Shown: positions 23,839-32,492 of the stretch, piece by piece | Numbering within the stretch: position 1 is the stretch's first letter | Layout of the letters: each line of letters begins with the position of its first letter | From: a virus | Strand: one strand, 5' to 3' | DNA: 52,985 bases | IMG/VR virus record: IMGVR_UViG_3300036790_000826 | Coordinates: 1-52,985 of that record | Program-made: the position numbers and the translations under genes | The notes under the pieces: model-generated | Databases searched by the model: none | The model's input: only the letters and a program-made list of their open reading frames with translations | Told to the model about the DNA's origin: nothing

Positions 23839-24172
23839 TCATTCCGGTCGGCCTGGCAATCTCATCCGCTGCCCAGATCGGTCAAATTCGAACCGTGTGC
23901 GAATTCGCACGGCGGTTCGAATTTAGATCCATTATCGAGGGACCAACAGCGCGGATTGGGCCCGTTTAGAACCGTATGCGGAGCCGCACAAAGACTCGAA
24001 ACAGGTCAAATTCGAACCGTGTGCGAATTTGCACAAAATGACGGAATCAGGATCCTCAGAAGGGATGTAGTTCCCAATTTTTCCCAGTTTCGCACAAAAT
24101 AGCAGGAATGGAGCGAATGGAGCGAACCGTAGGGTAACGCCCTTTCCGGATTGATGGCATGATGGCGGGGTC
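23839..24172 (+). promoter_or_regulatory. Late-gene control region with three dyad repeats
   Basis: 334 bases without a gene, directly upstream of the late operon. Three copies of GAACCGTRTGCG-N5-GCAC are found at 23890-23910, 23969-23989 and 24014-24034. In each the centre is a dyad; in the first it is the perfect palindrome GTGCGAATTCGCAC. The first and third lie in a 26-bp exact direct repeat (23880-23905 and 24004-24029). GCACAAAAT recurs at 24031 and 24092. This is likely where a late activator or the repressor binds. Confidence 0.6.
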
Positions 24173-24403
24173 TTGAAGCAGCCAGCTTCCCAACGCCCCG
24201 CCGAATCGTCGCAGCCTTCACAGGTCGTCGGAGCTGTTTCGTCCGTGGATGGCGAGCTAGTGACGCTCACGGTCAAGACGCTGCTCGACGGAAAGAAGAC
24301 GTTCTCCTTCACGGCGGCGCTGGCAAGCAACGTCGCCCGCGATCTTAGGAATGCGGCCGAAGAGGCAAAGCTCCGGGCTGACAAGAGGGGAGGCCGCGGA
24401 TGA
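24173..24403 (+). CDS. Hypothetical small protein, start of the late operon
   Basis: A 76-residue protein whose frame begins with TTG at 24173; a later GTG start is possible. The core (VVGAVSSVDGELVTLTVKTLL) is beta-rich and the end is a charged helix. Its stop overlaps the start of the next gene (ATGA), which is the main support for it being real. Confidence 0.5.
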   Translation: MKQPASQRPAESSQPSQVVGAVSSVDGELVTLTVKTLLDGKKTFSFTAALASNVARDLRNAAEEAKLRADKRGGRG

Positions 24404-24699
24404 AGCGGATCCAGGCGCACTTCGGTAAGCACGGCATCATCTGGCTCATCATCGCCCTCGGCTTCATCAATGCGTTCATAGCGCGGTTCAAGGACACGAC
24501 GCCCGCGCAGCGCACGCAGATGCAGACCATGGAATGGTCGGTCGCCTACGCCCAGATCACGGCCGGCGGCATGATCGCCTGGGTCGCGTACCTGAAGCGT
24601 CCGAAGGATTCGGAGGACGACGACGATGACGACGCTCCGCCGTCTCCCGCTCCGCAGCCTGCTCCCGTGGCCATAGCGCCGCCCCCTTCCACGACATGA
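24400..24699 (+). CDS. Small two-span membrane protein, holin-like
   Basis: A 99-residue protein with two transmembrane helices (about 12-28, GIIWLIIALGFINAFIA, and 47-64, SVAYAQITAGGMIAWVAY), then an acidic run of Asp and a Pro-rich tail. Size, topology and place in the lysis-type module suggest a holin or a membrane accessory. It overlaps both neighbours by 4 bp. Confidence 0.55.
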   Translation: MKRIQAHFGKHGIIWLIIALGFINAFIARFKDTTPAQRTQMQTMEWSVAYAQITAGGMIAWVAYLKRPKDSEDDDDDDAPPSPAPQPAPVAIAPPPSTT

Positions 24700-25283
24700 A
24701 AACCAACCGCCTCATATTCGGCGCCCTGTGCGCCTTCGCCCTCCTGCTCACCACCGGATGCGGTGCTCTGTACCAGCCCTCCACGCCAGCGGCCGCAACG
24801 TCAACGGGAGCAGCGTCCTCCGCGACGTCGCCGATAGTGCTCGCGCTCGAAAACCCGAACTCGATCGGCAAGACGGTTCAGGCGGGCGTGCAGTTCGGCG
24901 CCACGGCCTTCCTGGCGAACAAGAACAACCAGCAATATGCGGGCGAGCTCGATGCCGCGGCCGACGCGCTCGTCATGCTGGCGCAGAGCAATCCCGCGCT
25001 GATAACGCAGGCCGACATCCAGGCGGCGCTTAGTGCAGCCAAAGTGTCGGCTGCTACGGCCTCCGAGATCGCGAGCTATTCCTCGTCCGGGCTCTCCCTC
25101 TTCGAGTCGAACTTCACGACCAGCTTTCCGGCGCTGAAACCCGACTACGCGATCTATCTCTACGCTCTTGCCAATGGCCTTTACGGAGCGACGGGCAAGG
25201 CATCGAACGAGATCCCTCTTCCGGTCATTCCCTGGCCTCCGACCGCGGCCGCCGCGCCCACGTCAACCCCTCCCACCAGCTGA
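24696..25283 (+). CDS. Phage lipoprotein
   Basis: A 195-residue protein with a lipoprotein signal: LIFGALCAFALLLTTGC, with the Cys at residue 22. The mature part is mostly helical and ends in a Pro/Thr/Ala tail. It should sit in an envelope membrane facing the periplasm. Together with the second lipoprotein at 25479 it suggests an envelope-disrupting or superinfection role. Function unknown. Confidence 0.65.
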   Translation: MKTNRLIFGALCAFALLLTTGCGALYQPSTPAAATSTGAASSATSPIVLALENPNSIGKTVQAGVQFGATAFLANKNNQQYAGELDAAADALVMLAQSNPALITQADIQAALSAAKVSAATASEIASYSSSGLSLFESNFTTSFPALKPDYAIYLYALANGLYGATGKASNEIPLPVIPWPPTAAAAPTSTPPTS

Positions 25284-25287
25284 TCCG

Positions 25288-25482
25288 ATGGGACTCCTGG
25301 CCAGCTTCCTCACCTTCTTCAAGGGCCTCTTCGGCTACGAGAAGCAGCGCGACGCCGAAAACAACACGGCGCCGATGCAGGCGAATGCCCAGGCCCAGCA
25401 GATCCAGAAGGACAAGGCGGCCGCGGCAGAGGAGGTCAGCTCGGGCAACTTGGAAAAACTACGAGAGGAAACCGCAGAATGA
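25288..25482 (+). CDS. Small amphipathic phage protein
   Basis: A 64-residue protein starting MGLLASFLTFFKGLFGYEKQ: a short hydrophobic/amphipathic N-terminus followed by a charged helical rest. It overlaps the next gene by 4 bp. It may associate with the membrane as part of the lysis module. Confidence 0.55.
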   Translation: MGLLASFLTFFKGLFGYEKQRDAENNTAPMQANAQAQQIQKDKAAAAEEVSSGNLEKLREETAE

Positions 25483-25910
25483 AATCCACACCCCGCACCT
25501 CACTCACGTTCCCGGTCCTGGTCGTCATCGCGGCGATCGTCGCGTGCTTCGGTCTCTCGGCCTGCACGAACACGGTTCACCAGGCGCCGGTCCCCAGCAC
25601 GCAGCCGAGCTTCGACGGCGATGTCCAGGACTCCGGTATCGTCGCAGATCTCCCTGATGGAAGCTACGTCGTCACGGCCAGCTTCCTCGCTCGGTACAAT
25701 AGGCTCATCGCGACCTATGGGAACGCGAAGACGGCGGACGGTAGCCCGATCTTCACGCCCGCCTTGGCCGCCAATGCCGGCGTCGAGCCATTGAACCCGG
25801 CCACGATACTGACGCTCTATCAGGGCCGCGGCGCCTATATCATGACGGCCGAGGCGATGGACAACATGGTCGTGTTGTCGCGCCTCAAAAAGCGGGGCTT
25901 CAAGCCATGA
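25479..25910 (+). CDS. Phage lipoprotein
   Basis: A 143-residue protein with a lipobox: the signal VLVVIAAIVACFGLSAC places the modified Cys near residue 29. The mature part includes FLARYNRLIATYG and ends in a basic helix. An outer-membrane spanin subunit is usually far shorter, so the role is uncertain. It overlaps both neighbours by 4 bp. Confidence 0.65.
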   Translation: MKSTPRTSLTFPVLVVIAAIVACFGLSACTNTVHQAPVPSTQPSFDGDVQDSGIVADLPDGSYVVTASFLARYNRLIATYGNAKTADGSPIFTPALAANAGVEPLNPATILTLYQGRGAYIMTAEAMDNMVVLSRLKKRGFKP

Positions 25911-26320
25911 CATGCCTGCTCGCGGAAGCCGAACCGAGCCTGTCGGGCACATCGTTCTACGGTGTCCTCGTTGGCATCGGCGTGGTTGCCGCGCTCGCGC
26001 TGGCGATCTTCCAGCTCACCAGGATGGCCTCGGGCACGGACGGCCAGAGGCAGATCGAGCCGACTGCGATCGCGGCCATCCAGGCCGAACTGAAGGAGTT
26101 CGGGCGCACGCTTACCGAGCTGTCGACGAAGATGGGCGGCATGTCGGCCAGCGTGGATGCCTTGAAGGATTCGGTCACCGAGGTCCGCGGCACCCACCGC
26201 GATGATATTGAGGGAGTTCATACTCGGCTTAGCGGAATCAGTCGCGAGCTCGCTGGTACTACTGCACGCCTCGAAAGCTCTGAGCAAAGGCAGAGGCAAA
26301 GGTTCGCCGACCGTGAGTAG
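25907..26320 (+). CDS. Membrane-anchored coiled-coil protein (Mu gp25/DUF2730-like)
   Basis: A 137-residue protein with one N-terminal transmembrane helix (about residues 19-37, GVLVGIGVVAALALAIFQL) and a long coiled coil after it (about 45-125). This matches the layout of DUF2730 proteins just upstream of Mu-like gp26/gp27 genes, and also that of an inner-membrane spanin. It overlaps the next gene by 8 bp (GTGAGTAG). Confidence 0.65.
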   Translation: MTCLLAEAEPSLSGTSFYGVLVGIGVVAALALAIFQLTRMASGTDGQRQIEPTAIAAIQAELKEFGRTLTELSTKMGGMSASVDALKDSVTEVRGTHRDDIEGVHTRLSGISRELAGTTARLESSEQRQRQRFADRE

Positions 26321-26570
26321 CCGCCAGCTCAAGATTCGGTGGGCGCTCCTGCGGACCCTCTCGCTTTTGCCGGACGGGATCATGCACACGGACGAGATGC
26401 TGAAGATCGAGGCGGCGCGCCTCGTCATTCCCCGTCCCACGGACGCCGAGCTGCGCGAGCAGACGGGCGCGGCGGACGCCGCGCTCCAGATCACCGGCAT
26501 CGTCGGTGACGACGGCCTCAAGTGGAAGCTCGCCGACGCGGGCCGCGCCTGGCTCGCCGAGCACCCATGA
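26313..26570 (+). CDS. Small winged-helix-like protein (Mu gp26-like position)
   Basis: An 85-residue protein from a GTG at 26313 that overlaps the previous stop. It reads as a winged helix (LKIRWALLRTLSLLPDGIMH, later VGDDGLKWKLADAGRAWL). In Mu-like phages a protein of this size sits between gp25 and gp27, just before the packaging genes. Function unknown. Confidence 0.6.
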   Translation: MSSRQLKIRWALLRTLSLLPDGIMHTDEMLKIEAARLVIPRPTDAELREQTGAADAALQITGIVGDDGLKWKLADAGRAWLAEHP

Positions 26571-26676
26571 CCTCCACGCTGAACCCCGGACATCCGGAGA
26601 CACGCACACCCGTTAGATCGCTCCGCGGATCCCGGCCGGCGTGGACCTTTCGCGGCCTCGGCCGTCAACACCTAAC

Positions 26677-26751
26677 CCTCCGGCCGGCATACCCGGTTAC
26701 CACGGACGGGGCGTCGCGGATCATCGACGCCCCTCTTGTGCCGGCCGGAGG
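26677..26751 (+). other. Strong stem-loop region before the packaging genes
   Basis: A perfect 13-bp stem pairs CCTCCGGCCGGCA (26677-26689) with TGCCGGCCGGAGG (26739-26751). Inside it, GGGGCGTCG (26708-26716) pairs with CGACGCCCC (26725-26733), a 9-bp hairpin with an 8-base loop. The 3' side of the outer stem ends 10 bases before the TGGAGG ribosome-binding site of the next gene. A 68-codon frame (26567-26773) crosses the region, starting at an ATGA overlap, but its composition follows the stems; I regard the region mainly as structured RNA, a pac-like site or an attenuator. Confidence 0.5.
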
Positions 26752-26776
26752 TTCCCTTTCTGGAGGTTCGTGAACG

Positions 26777-27316
26777 ATGCCAAACAAGCCGCGGTCGGAC
26801 TCGGTCCTGGACTCGCTGAATCCCGAGATGAAGTCGCAGCTCGTGGAGTGGCTCGTCCAGGACAACCTGTCGTACAAGGACGCCAAGGCCCGGCTCGCCG
26901 AGGACTTCAACATCAAGACCTCGGTCGGCGCGCTCTCGCGGTTCTATGCGCTGCACTGCTTTGCCTTCCGGTCCTCAGAGGCGAAGGAATTTGCGGAGAA
27001 GGTCGTGGCGGACCTGCAGGAGGGAGCGCCGCAGTTCGACCAGGCGACGCTGGCGCTGGTGAAACAGAAAGCCTTCGAGCGTGCCTACGCACGGAACGGC
27101 AATCTGAAGGAGCTGCTGGCCCTCTCGAAGATCATCGGCGACTCGGCGAAGTTGACGCTGAAGAAGCGGGACCAGGAGCTGGCCGAGCGCAGGATCATCA
27201 TCCTGGAGGCGAAGGCGGATCTCGCCGACAAGGCGACGGGCATCGCCAAGGACGGTCAGCTTTCGGACGAGGAGAAGGGCGCGAGGCTGCGCGGCTTGTT
27301 CGGCATGGGCGGCTAA
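26777..27316 (+). CDS. Mu gp27-like protein (DUF3486), terminase small subunit role
   Basis: A 179-residue protein. HTH-like N-terminus (YKDAKARLAEDFNIKTSVGALSRF in pieces, about residues 33-60), a helical middle and a coiled-coil C-terminus. This is the DUF3486/gp27 pattern found directly before the large terminase in Mu-like phages, where it is taken to recognise packaging DNA. A good TGGAGG ribosome-binding site precedes it. The stop TAA overlaps the terminase start. Confidence 0.75.
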   Translation: MPNKPRSDSVLDSLNPEMKSQLVEWLVQDNLSYKDAKARLAEDFNIKTSVGALSRFYALHCFAFRSSEAKEFAEKVVADLQEGAPQFDQATLALVKQKAFERAYARNGNLKELLALSKIIGDSAKLTLKKRDQELAERRIIILEAKADLADKATGIAKDGQLSDEEKGARLRGLFGMGG

Positions 27317-28863
27317 TGGCGAATCTCAGAAAAGACGCCCTGGAGCGCCTGCGTGTCCAGGTTGAGGCCGCAAGGGTCTCGGCTTCGGCAAACCCGCTTT
27401 GGAAGCTAGAGCTGCCCGAGCTGCGCTCGCTCGCGGCCGGCCACACCCTTGGAACGACGCGCAGTGGGTGGGTGAACCCTTATCCGAAGGACGACCCGCG
27501 CAGCCTTCTCCTGGAGTACCAGTTCGCCAATTTCCACGATCGCTCGCGGTTCAAGATCAGCCTCCAGGCCCGGCAGACTGGCAAGGATTTCACGAACGAA
27601 GGGGAGGCCGTCGAGGACTGCCAGGCCCGCGACGGAACAGAGTGGATGGTGGCCGCTCCATCCGAGCGCCAGGCGTTCGACTCCCTGGACCAGGGGAAGA
27701 TCTGGGCCGAAGCGTGGGGCCTCTATATCGATGACTTCAAGGTGGTCCGGGATGGCGATCAATCGCAGGCCCTTCTGAAGAGCGCAGAGATCATCTTCTC
27801 GAATAAGTCGAGGATCCGAGCGGTCCCTGGAAAGCCGGACACGGTGCGCGGCCGCAGCACGAACCTACTCCTCACCGAGTTTGATTTCTTCGAGAATCCG
27901 GCGGCGACCTGGAGGGCAGTCCTGCCCTCGATCACCAACCCGCTTCGCGGCGGAGAAAAGAAGGTGCGGCTCGCGACGACGCCGAATGGCAAAGGCGGGG
28001 CGGCTCACAAGATCTGGACCAAGCCTGACACCCCGCGCATGCGGTGGTCGCGGCATCTGGTGACAATTTACCACGCCGTGCTCATGGGACTGCCGATCGA
28101 CATCGAGCAGCTGCGCGAGGCGATGGACGATCCGGAGGGGTGGGCCCAGGAGGAGGAATGCCAGTTCCTCGACTCCTCACTCATCCTGTTGCCCTACGAC
28201 ATCATCGCTCTCGCGGAGAGCCTCGATGCCCATGAGTCGGCGGACGCCGCATTCTGGGAGGAGAAGAACGGCAACCCAGTGGTGATCGGGATAGACTTCG
28301 GCCGGACGAACGATCCGACCGTTCCCTGGACACTCGAGAAGGTGGGCGACGTATGGTGGACGCGGGAGGTCCTCGCGGAGCGCGGCATGTCGACGCCGGA
28401 CCAGGAGGAGATGCTGGCGAAGCGCATCGAGCGGTCGACCCGTGTCTGCTTCGACTACACCGGCCCGGGCATCGGGCTCGGTGATTACCTGGTCAGGAGG
28501 CATGGCCAGTGGGATCCCGCGAAGCACAAGTTCGGGAAGATAGAGCTCTGCACGTTCACGGCGGGCTTTAAGCGCGAGATCTTCCCCAAGCTGCGCCGCG
28601 CCTTCGAGTCGCCGGTCAAGATCCGCATCCCGGTTTCTATCGCGGTCCGGGAGGACCTGCATGCCTATCTCCAGATCGTCCACAAGGGCGAGTACACCTA
28701 CTCAGCGCCCAGGACCGATGAAGGCCACAGCGATCGCTGCACGGCCCTTGCACTGGCATATCGGGCAACGAGCATGGCGGACGGCGTCTTCGTCATGCCG
28801 GGCACCGGCAGCAAAACCCGCGAGCGCAGCCGCTCCCGCCATGACCGGGAGGTTTCGACGTGA
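27316..28863 (+). CDS. Large terminase (Mu gp28-like)
   Basis: A 515-residue protein from the ATG at 27316. The ATPase part has a divergent Walker A (SLQARQTGKD, 82-91) and a Walker B-like NLLLTEFD (183-190), then VRLATTPNG as coupling motif. The nuclease part starts at GIDFGRTND (about 325-333) with its catalytic Asp residues and ends in RTDEGHSDRCTALALAY, the RNase H-fold C-terminal acidic cluster. It cuts and pumps DNA into the capsid by headful packaging, including flanking host DNA in Mu-like phages. Confidence 0.88.
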   Translation: MANLRKDALERLRVQVEAARVSASANPLWKLELPELRSLAAGHTLGTTRSGWVNPYPKDDPRSLLLEYQFANFHDRSRFKISLQARQTGKDFTNEGEAVEDCQARDGTEWMVAAPSERQAFDSLDQGKIWAEAWGLYIDDFKVVRDGDQSQALLKSAEIIFSNKSRIRAVPGKPDTVRGRSTNLLLTEFDFFENPAATWRAVLPSITNPLRGGEKKVRLATTPNGKGGAAHKIWTKPDTPRMRWSRHLVTIYHAVLMGLPIDIEQLREAMDDPEGWAQEEECQFLDSSLILLPYDIIALAESLDAHESADAAFWEEKNGNPVVIGIDFGRTNDPTVPWTLEKVGDVWWTREVLAERGMSTPDQEEMLAKRIERSTRVCFDYTGPGIGLGDYLVRRHGQWDPAKHKFGKIELCTFTAGFKREIFPKLRRAFESPVKIRIPVSIAVREDLHAYLQIVHKGEYTYSAPRTDEGHSDRCTALALAYRATSMADGVFVMPGTGSKTRERSRSRHDREVST

Positions 28864-30587
28864 AGCCTGCCGCGAAAGCCAAACAGCGCGCGCCCAAGGC
28901 GCCCCCGATCACCACGAGCGCCGCCAGGGAAGAGAAGCCGGCGGACGCGCTCGCGGTGACCGGCGCCAGCGACCTGCCGGGCCTCGCGGCGTCCGGGGGC
29001 GTTTCGCTCACGAGGCGGATCGCCGCCATAAGCCGGTGGCGGGAGAACTACAATCCGCTGCGGGGCCTCTCGTTTCAGCGGGCCGTCTACATGGCCGAGT
29101 CCTATCCGCGAGGCTGGATGGCGGATCTCCAGTGGGTCTACTTCTTCATCGAGCAGACGGACGAGGATCTCTTCGCCCTTTGCGACAGGCGCACGAGCCG
29201 GCTCCTGGAGATGGACTACTCGGCCGTAAAGAAGAAGGACGCCGATGAAGGTCTCGCAAAGGAGCAGGCGGCGTTCCTGGAGGAGCGCTTCGACAAGATC
29301 GATAACCTCTATGAGGCGATCGAGCACCTCGCGATGGCCTCGTTCCGCGGCTACTCCCACTGCGAGAAATGGTATAACGACCAGGGCGAGCTCAGTCACC
29401 TGGAGGTGGTCGACCAGTGGAACTGCGTGCGCGACGGATTGAAGGGCGGTTGGAAGTACAATCCCCAGGCGCTGCAGACGTCCTACTTCGCCCTGGACGA
29501 CGCCCTGGTCATGCCGATCGAGAACTTCCTCTATCGCGACACGCGCCGGCACATCAACCGGATCGCCCTCTTCAAGTTCCTGCGCCAGTCGCTTGCCAAC
29601 AAGGACTGGGACGCCTTCGTGGAGATCTACGGCATTCCCTCCGGCGTCATCACCGGGCCCCCGAATATCCCGACCGACAAGGCCGCCGACTTCGAGGCGG
29701 CCGCCCGTGAGATTTCCGAAGGCGGCAGCGGATTCCTCCCGCACGGCTCTGAGTACAAGCCGAACAACGCGCCGCGGGGAACCTCTCCCTTCAAGGAGCG
29801 CCTGGAATACCTGTCCGAGAAGCTGATCCTCGCTGGGACCGGCGGCATGCTGACGATGCTCGCCCGTTCCGGGAGCGGCACGCTCGCCGGGGGCGCCCAC
29901 ACGGACGTCTTTGAGCAGATCGCCAAGGCGGAGGCCCGCAAGATCTCGGAGCTCATCAATGAGCAGCTCGCCGTCGAATGGCTCGATCGGCAGTTCCCGG
30001 GCAAGCCGCATGCCGCCTATTTCGCACTCTCGGCAAACGAGGAGACCAAGGTGGGCGAGATCGTCGCCCACATAACCGGCCTCGCGGCCGCCGGCTACCA
30101 GGTGGACGCGGAGGAGGTATCCGAGCGGACCGGCTACACGGTTAAGTTGAGGGCCTCGCCGGCCGACGCCGATGGAGAGGATCCGATCGACCCCGCCGCC
30201 GGCGGCCTGGATGGAAAGAACTCCGATCCGGAGTCGGGCGACCCTCCGAGTGTCGAGAACCGGCGCCTGCGAATCTACCGGCGCATGATTCGCAATTCCG
30301 TCAGGCGCCAGGTGGACGCCGGGGATGCGGTCTTCACCCGCAACGCCGTCCGCAAGCTCACCAAGGCCCAGACTGAGGCCGTCCAGCCCATGCTGGACCG
30401 TGTAGCAGCCTTCAAGGAGCTGCCGGCCGACCAGCTCGCAGGCGCCCTGGTCAAGTTTCGCACCGACATTCCCCGGCTTCATGCCGAGGCCCGGCTGCAT
30501 GCCCCGGACATCGACGACGTTTGGGACCAGGTGCTCGGGACCGCCATGGTCGACGGCCTCGCCGACATGCCCTCAAAAGCCGCCTAA
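28860..30587 (+). CDS. Portal protein (Mu gp29/DUF935-like)
   Basis: A 575-residue protein that overlaps the terminase stop by 4 bp. After a charged N-terminus the core shows the DUF935 pattern: IEQTDEDLFALCDRRTSR early, HCEKWYNDQGELSHLEVVDQ, then WDAFVEIYGIPSGVI and the long LLxxAEAR-type helix. A dodecameric portal at one capsid vertex is the expected form, serving packaging and tail joining. Length is in the usual range. Confidence 0.85.
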   Translation: MKPAAKAKQRAPKAPPITTSAAREEKPADALAVTGASDLPGLAASGGVSLTRRIAAISRWRENYNPLRGLSFQRAVYMAESYPRGWMADLQWVYFFIEQTDEDLFALCDRRTSRLLEMDYSAVKKKDADEGLAKEQAAFLEERFDKIDNLYEAIEHLAMASFRGYSHCEKWYNDQGELSHLEVVDQWNCVRDGLKGGWKYNPQALQTSYFALDDALVMPIENFLYRDTRRHINRIALFKFLRQSLANKDWDAFVEIYGIPSGVITGPPNIPTDKAADFEAAAREISEGGSGFLPHGSEYKPNNAPRGTSPFKERLEYLSEKLILAGTGGMLTMLARSGSGTLAGGAHTDVFEQIAKAEARKISELINEQLAVEWLDRQFPGKPHAAYFALSANEETKVGEIVAHITGLAAAGYQVDAEEVSERTGYTVKLRASPADADGEDPIDPAAGGLDGKNSDPESGDPPSVENRRLRIYRRMIRNSVRRQVDAGDAVFTRNAVRKLTKAQTEAVQPMLDRVAAFKELPADQLAGALVKFRTDIPRLHAEARLHAPDIDDVWDQVLGTAMVDGLADMPSKAA

Positions 30588-30590
30588 GCG

Positions 30591-30746
30591 ATGCCTAATT
30601 TCCAGACCAAGGCCGAAAACCGGCCATTTCAACGCCACGGGCAAAAGTCGGCCTGGTGCGTCCCGTCCCCCCACTTTTCAACCCGGCGGGCGCCTGAAGG
30701 CGTTGCAAGGGCTGCAAGAGGCCGTTTTGCGGCTCCGATTTCATGA
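30591..30746 (+). CDS. Small basic ORF between portal and protease genes
   Basis: A 51-residue ORF starting 3 bp after the portal stop and overlapping the next start (ATGA). The product (MPNFQTKAENRPFQRHGQ...) is basic, with no hydrophobic part. Support comes only from its perfect fit into the operon. The DNA is rich in short hairpins (GGCC...GGCC near 30612), so it could also be an untranslated spacer. Confidence 0.35.
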   Translation: MPNFQTKAENRPFQRHGQKSAWCVPSPHFSTRRAPEGVARAARGRFAAPIS

Positions 30747-31786
30747 ACGCACTCATTCTAAACCGCCAAAGCAAGCTGCCTGAAGACGGCTGGCACCAAT
30801 TCGAGGTGCCTGGGGAGCACGTCAACCATGACTCCAAGGTGGTCCAGGTCATCGACGAAAAGGCGGTCACCTCGATCCTGAACCGCTTCAACCAGGAGCG
30901 CGAGGCGTCCGGTGACAACTTCGGCGGCCTTCTGGTCGACAAGGATCACTTCAGCCTTGATGCCGAACAGACGAGCGAAGCCATGGGCTGGGCGATGGAG
31001 CTGCGCAACCGCGCCGGCGTTCCGGAGGCCAAGGTCAGCTGGACGGCCGTCGGACGCCCGCTAATCGAGAGCAAGCCGGACCAGCCGCCGGCCTATAAGT
31101 ATTTCTCGACCGTCTATGACGGCACCGACTGCGAGGTCATCGGCAACCGTCAGATCGGCGGCAAGCCCTACAAGGTCGTCCGGCCGCTGCGCCTGGACCG
31201 CCTGGCGCTCACCAACGACCCGAACAACAAGGGCGGCAAACCCATTTCGAACCGACAAACCGCGGCGACCGCGGATCGGACAGAAAAACCAAACGCATCC
31301 ACCATGAAGTCAGTCCTCAAGCTCCTGGGCTTGGCGGAAGACGCCTCCGAGGAATCGGCCGTCGCCGCAGTCCAGAAGATCACGAACCGCGCCGGCCTAG
31401 TCGACGCGCTCACCACGGAGCGCGATACGCTCCTCACTGCCCAGGTCGAAAGCGACCTGGATAAGTACAAGGCGGTCATCAAAAACCGCGACGCTTTCAA
31501 GAAGCAGCTCCTCGCCAACCGGACGAGCACGCTTGAGCTCCTTGAGGGCCTGCAGACCGCCGCGCCGGTCGAGCAGAAGGATCGGGTCACGAACCGCTCG
31601 ACGGCGAAGACGCCCGCGGAGGTCGAGGCCGATAAGGCGAAGGCCAAGGGTGCCGAGGCGCTCGGACAGAAGATACAGAACCGCGCCCACGCGATTCAGA
31701 AGGAGAAGAGCAAGGGGAGCCGGACCTACCCCTGGACGAACGCATTCAACGAGGCCAGCGCCGAGCTGAGCAGCGACGCGAAGTAA
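30743..31786 (+). CDS. Head maturation protease/scaffold (Mu gpI-like)
   Basis: A 347-residue protein. The N-terminal half follows the phage I-like protease pattern: GGLLVDKDHFSLDAEQTSEA with His and acidic residues, AMGWAMELRNRAG, YKYFSTVYDGTD and LRLDRLALTNDPNNKGGKP. The C-terminal half is helical and disordered, as in scaffolds fused to proteases (MuI and Z). It processes the head and is released before packaging. Confidence 0.8.
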   Translation: MNALILNRQSKLPEDGWHQFEVPGEHVNHDSKVVQVIDEKAVTSILNRFNQEREASGDNFGGLLVDKDHFSLDAEQTSEAMGWAMELRNRAGVPEAKVSWTAVGRPLIESKPDQPPAYKYFSTVYDGTDCEVIGNRQIGGKPYKVVRPLRLDRLALTNDPNNKGGKPISNRQTAATADRTEKPNASTMKSVLKLLGLAEDASEESAVAAVQKITNRAGLVDALTTERDTLLTAQVESDLDKYKAVIKNRDAFKKQLLANRTSTLELLEGLQTAAPVEQKDRVTNRSTAKTPAEVEADKAKAKGAEALGQKIQNRAHAIQKEKSKGSRTYPWTNAFNEASAELSSDAK

Positions 31787-31836
31787 CCGGCCCAGAAACC
31801 ACGAACCCAATCCGATAGCTCAAACTCGCAGATAAA

Positions 31837-32442
31837 ATGGAAACAACCCAATCAAATACGGTCATCGGCAGCCGCCAGGTCATCGCGGCCGAGGGCCTCT
31901 ACGGAAATGAGGGCAAGCTCATTGTCCTCTACTCCAACGCAGGCGTACCGACGGTACGGATGCCGAATGCCACCACGGACATTCCGACGTACCTGCTGAT
32001 CGACGACGGCCTGCCGCAGAACGCGGTCGACAACGGCGGCCAGTACGTCGACGGCCTGCCGCTCTCGCCCGATCGCAACGAGCGGATCACCTGCTACGGA
32101 GCGGGCGCCGCGGGCACGATCCTCGTCATGGCCGATCCCACGGCCAATGGGGGCGCCCAGGCAGGCATGGTGACGGCCCTTCCGGCCGGCGCCGGCAAGT
32201 ACGTCCAGATCGGCGTCGCCGAGGAGGACTTCGTTGACGGTCAGCTGGTGCTCCTGCGCCCCGAGCTGAAGAGCATCATCGTCTCGACGGCGGTCGCCGC
32301 GCCCGCGGCCCTCACGTCGGCGCAGATCGGTGCGGCTCCCACGGAGGCGAACTTCAACGCGCTGCAGGCCGATGTCGCCGCTCTCCTGGCGACCGTCGCC
32401 GCGCTGCGCGCCGCCCTCGCCACGAACGGACAGGTCCACTGA
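31837..32442 (+). CDS. Head decoration-like protein
   Basis: A 201-residue protein between protease and capsid. The N-terminal 150 residues are beta-rich with Gly/Ala turns (TDIPTYLLIDDGLPQNAV, YVQIGVAEEDFVDGQLVLL), and a C-terminal helix (FNALQADVAALLATVAALRA) may trimerise. The place in the head operon matches the decoration or capsid-stabilising protein of Mu-like phages. 50 bp separate it from both neighbours. Confidence 0.6.
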   Translation: METTQSNTVIGSRQVIAAEGLYGNEGKLIVLYSNAGVPTVRMPNATTDIPTYLLIDDGLPQNAVDNGGQYVDGLPLSPDRNERITCYGAGAAGTILVMADPTANGGAQAGMVTALPAGAGKYVQIGVAEEDFVDGQLVLLRPELKSIIVSTAVAAPAALTSAQIGAAPTEANFNALQADVAALLATVAALRAALATNGQVH

Positions 32443-32492
32443 TCCGCCGCCCCTCATCCCGAAACAACAGACCAACTCAGTAGCTCTCTACC

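Noticed and set aside
26567-26773. 68-codon frame starting at an ATGA overlap
   Set aside because: It coincides with a region of long perfect stems and has low-complexity composition; annotated as structured region instead.
28698-30500. 600-codon minus-strand frame
   Set aside because: Entirely antisense to the portal gene; it arises from the high G+C third positions.
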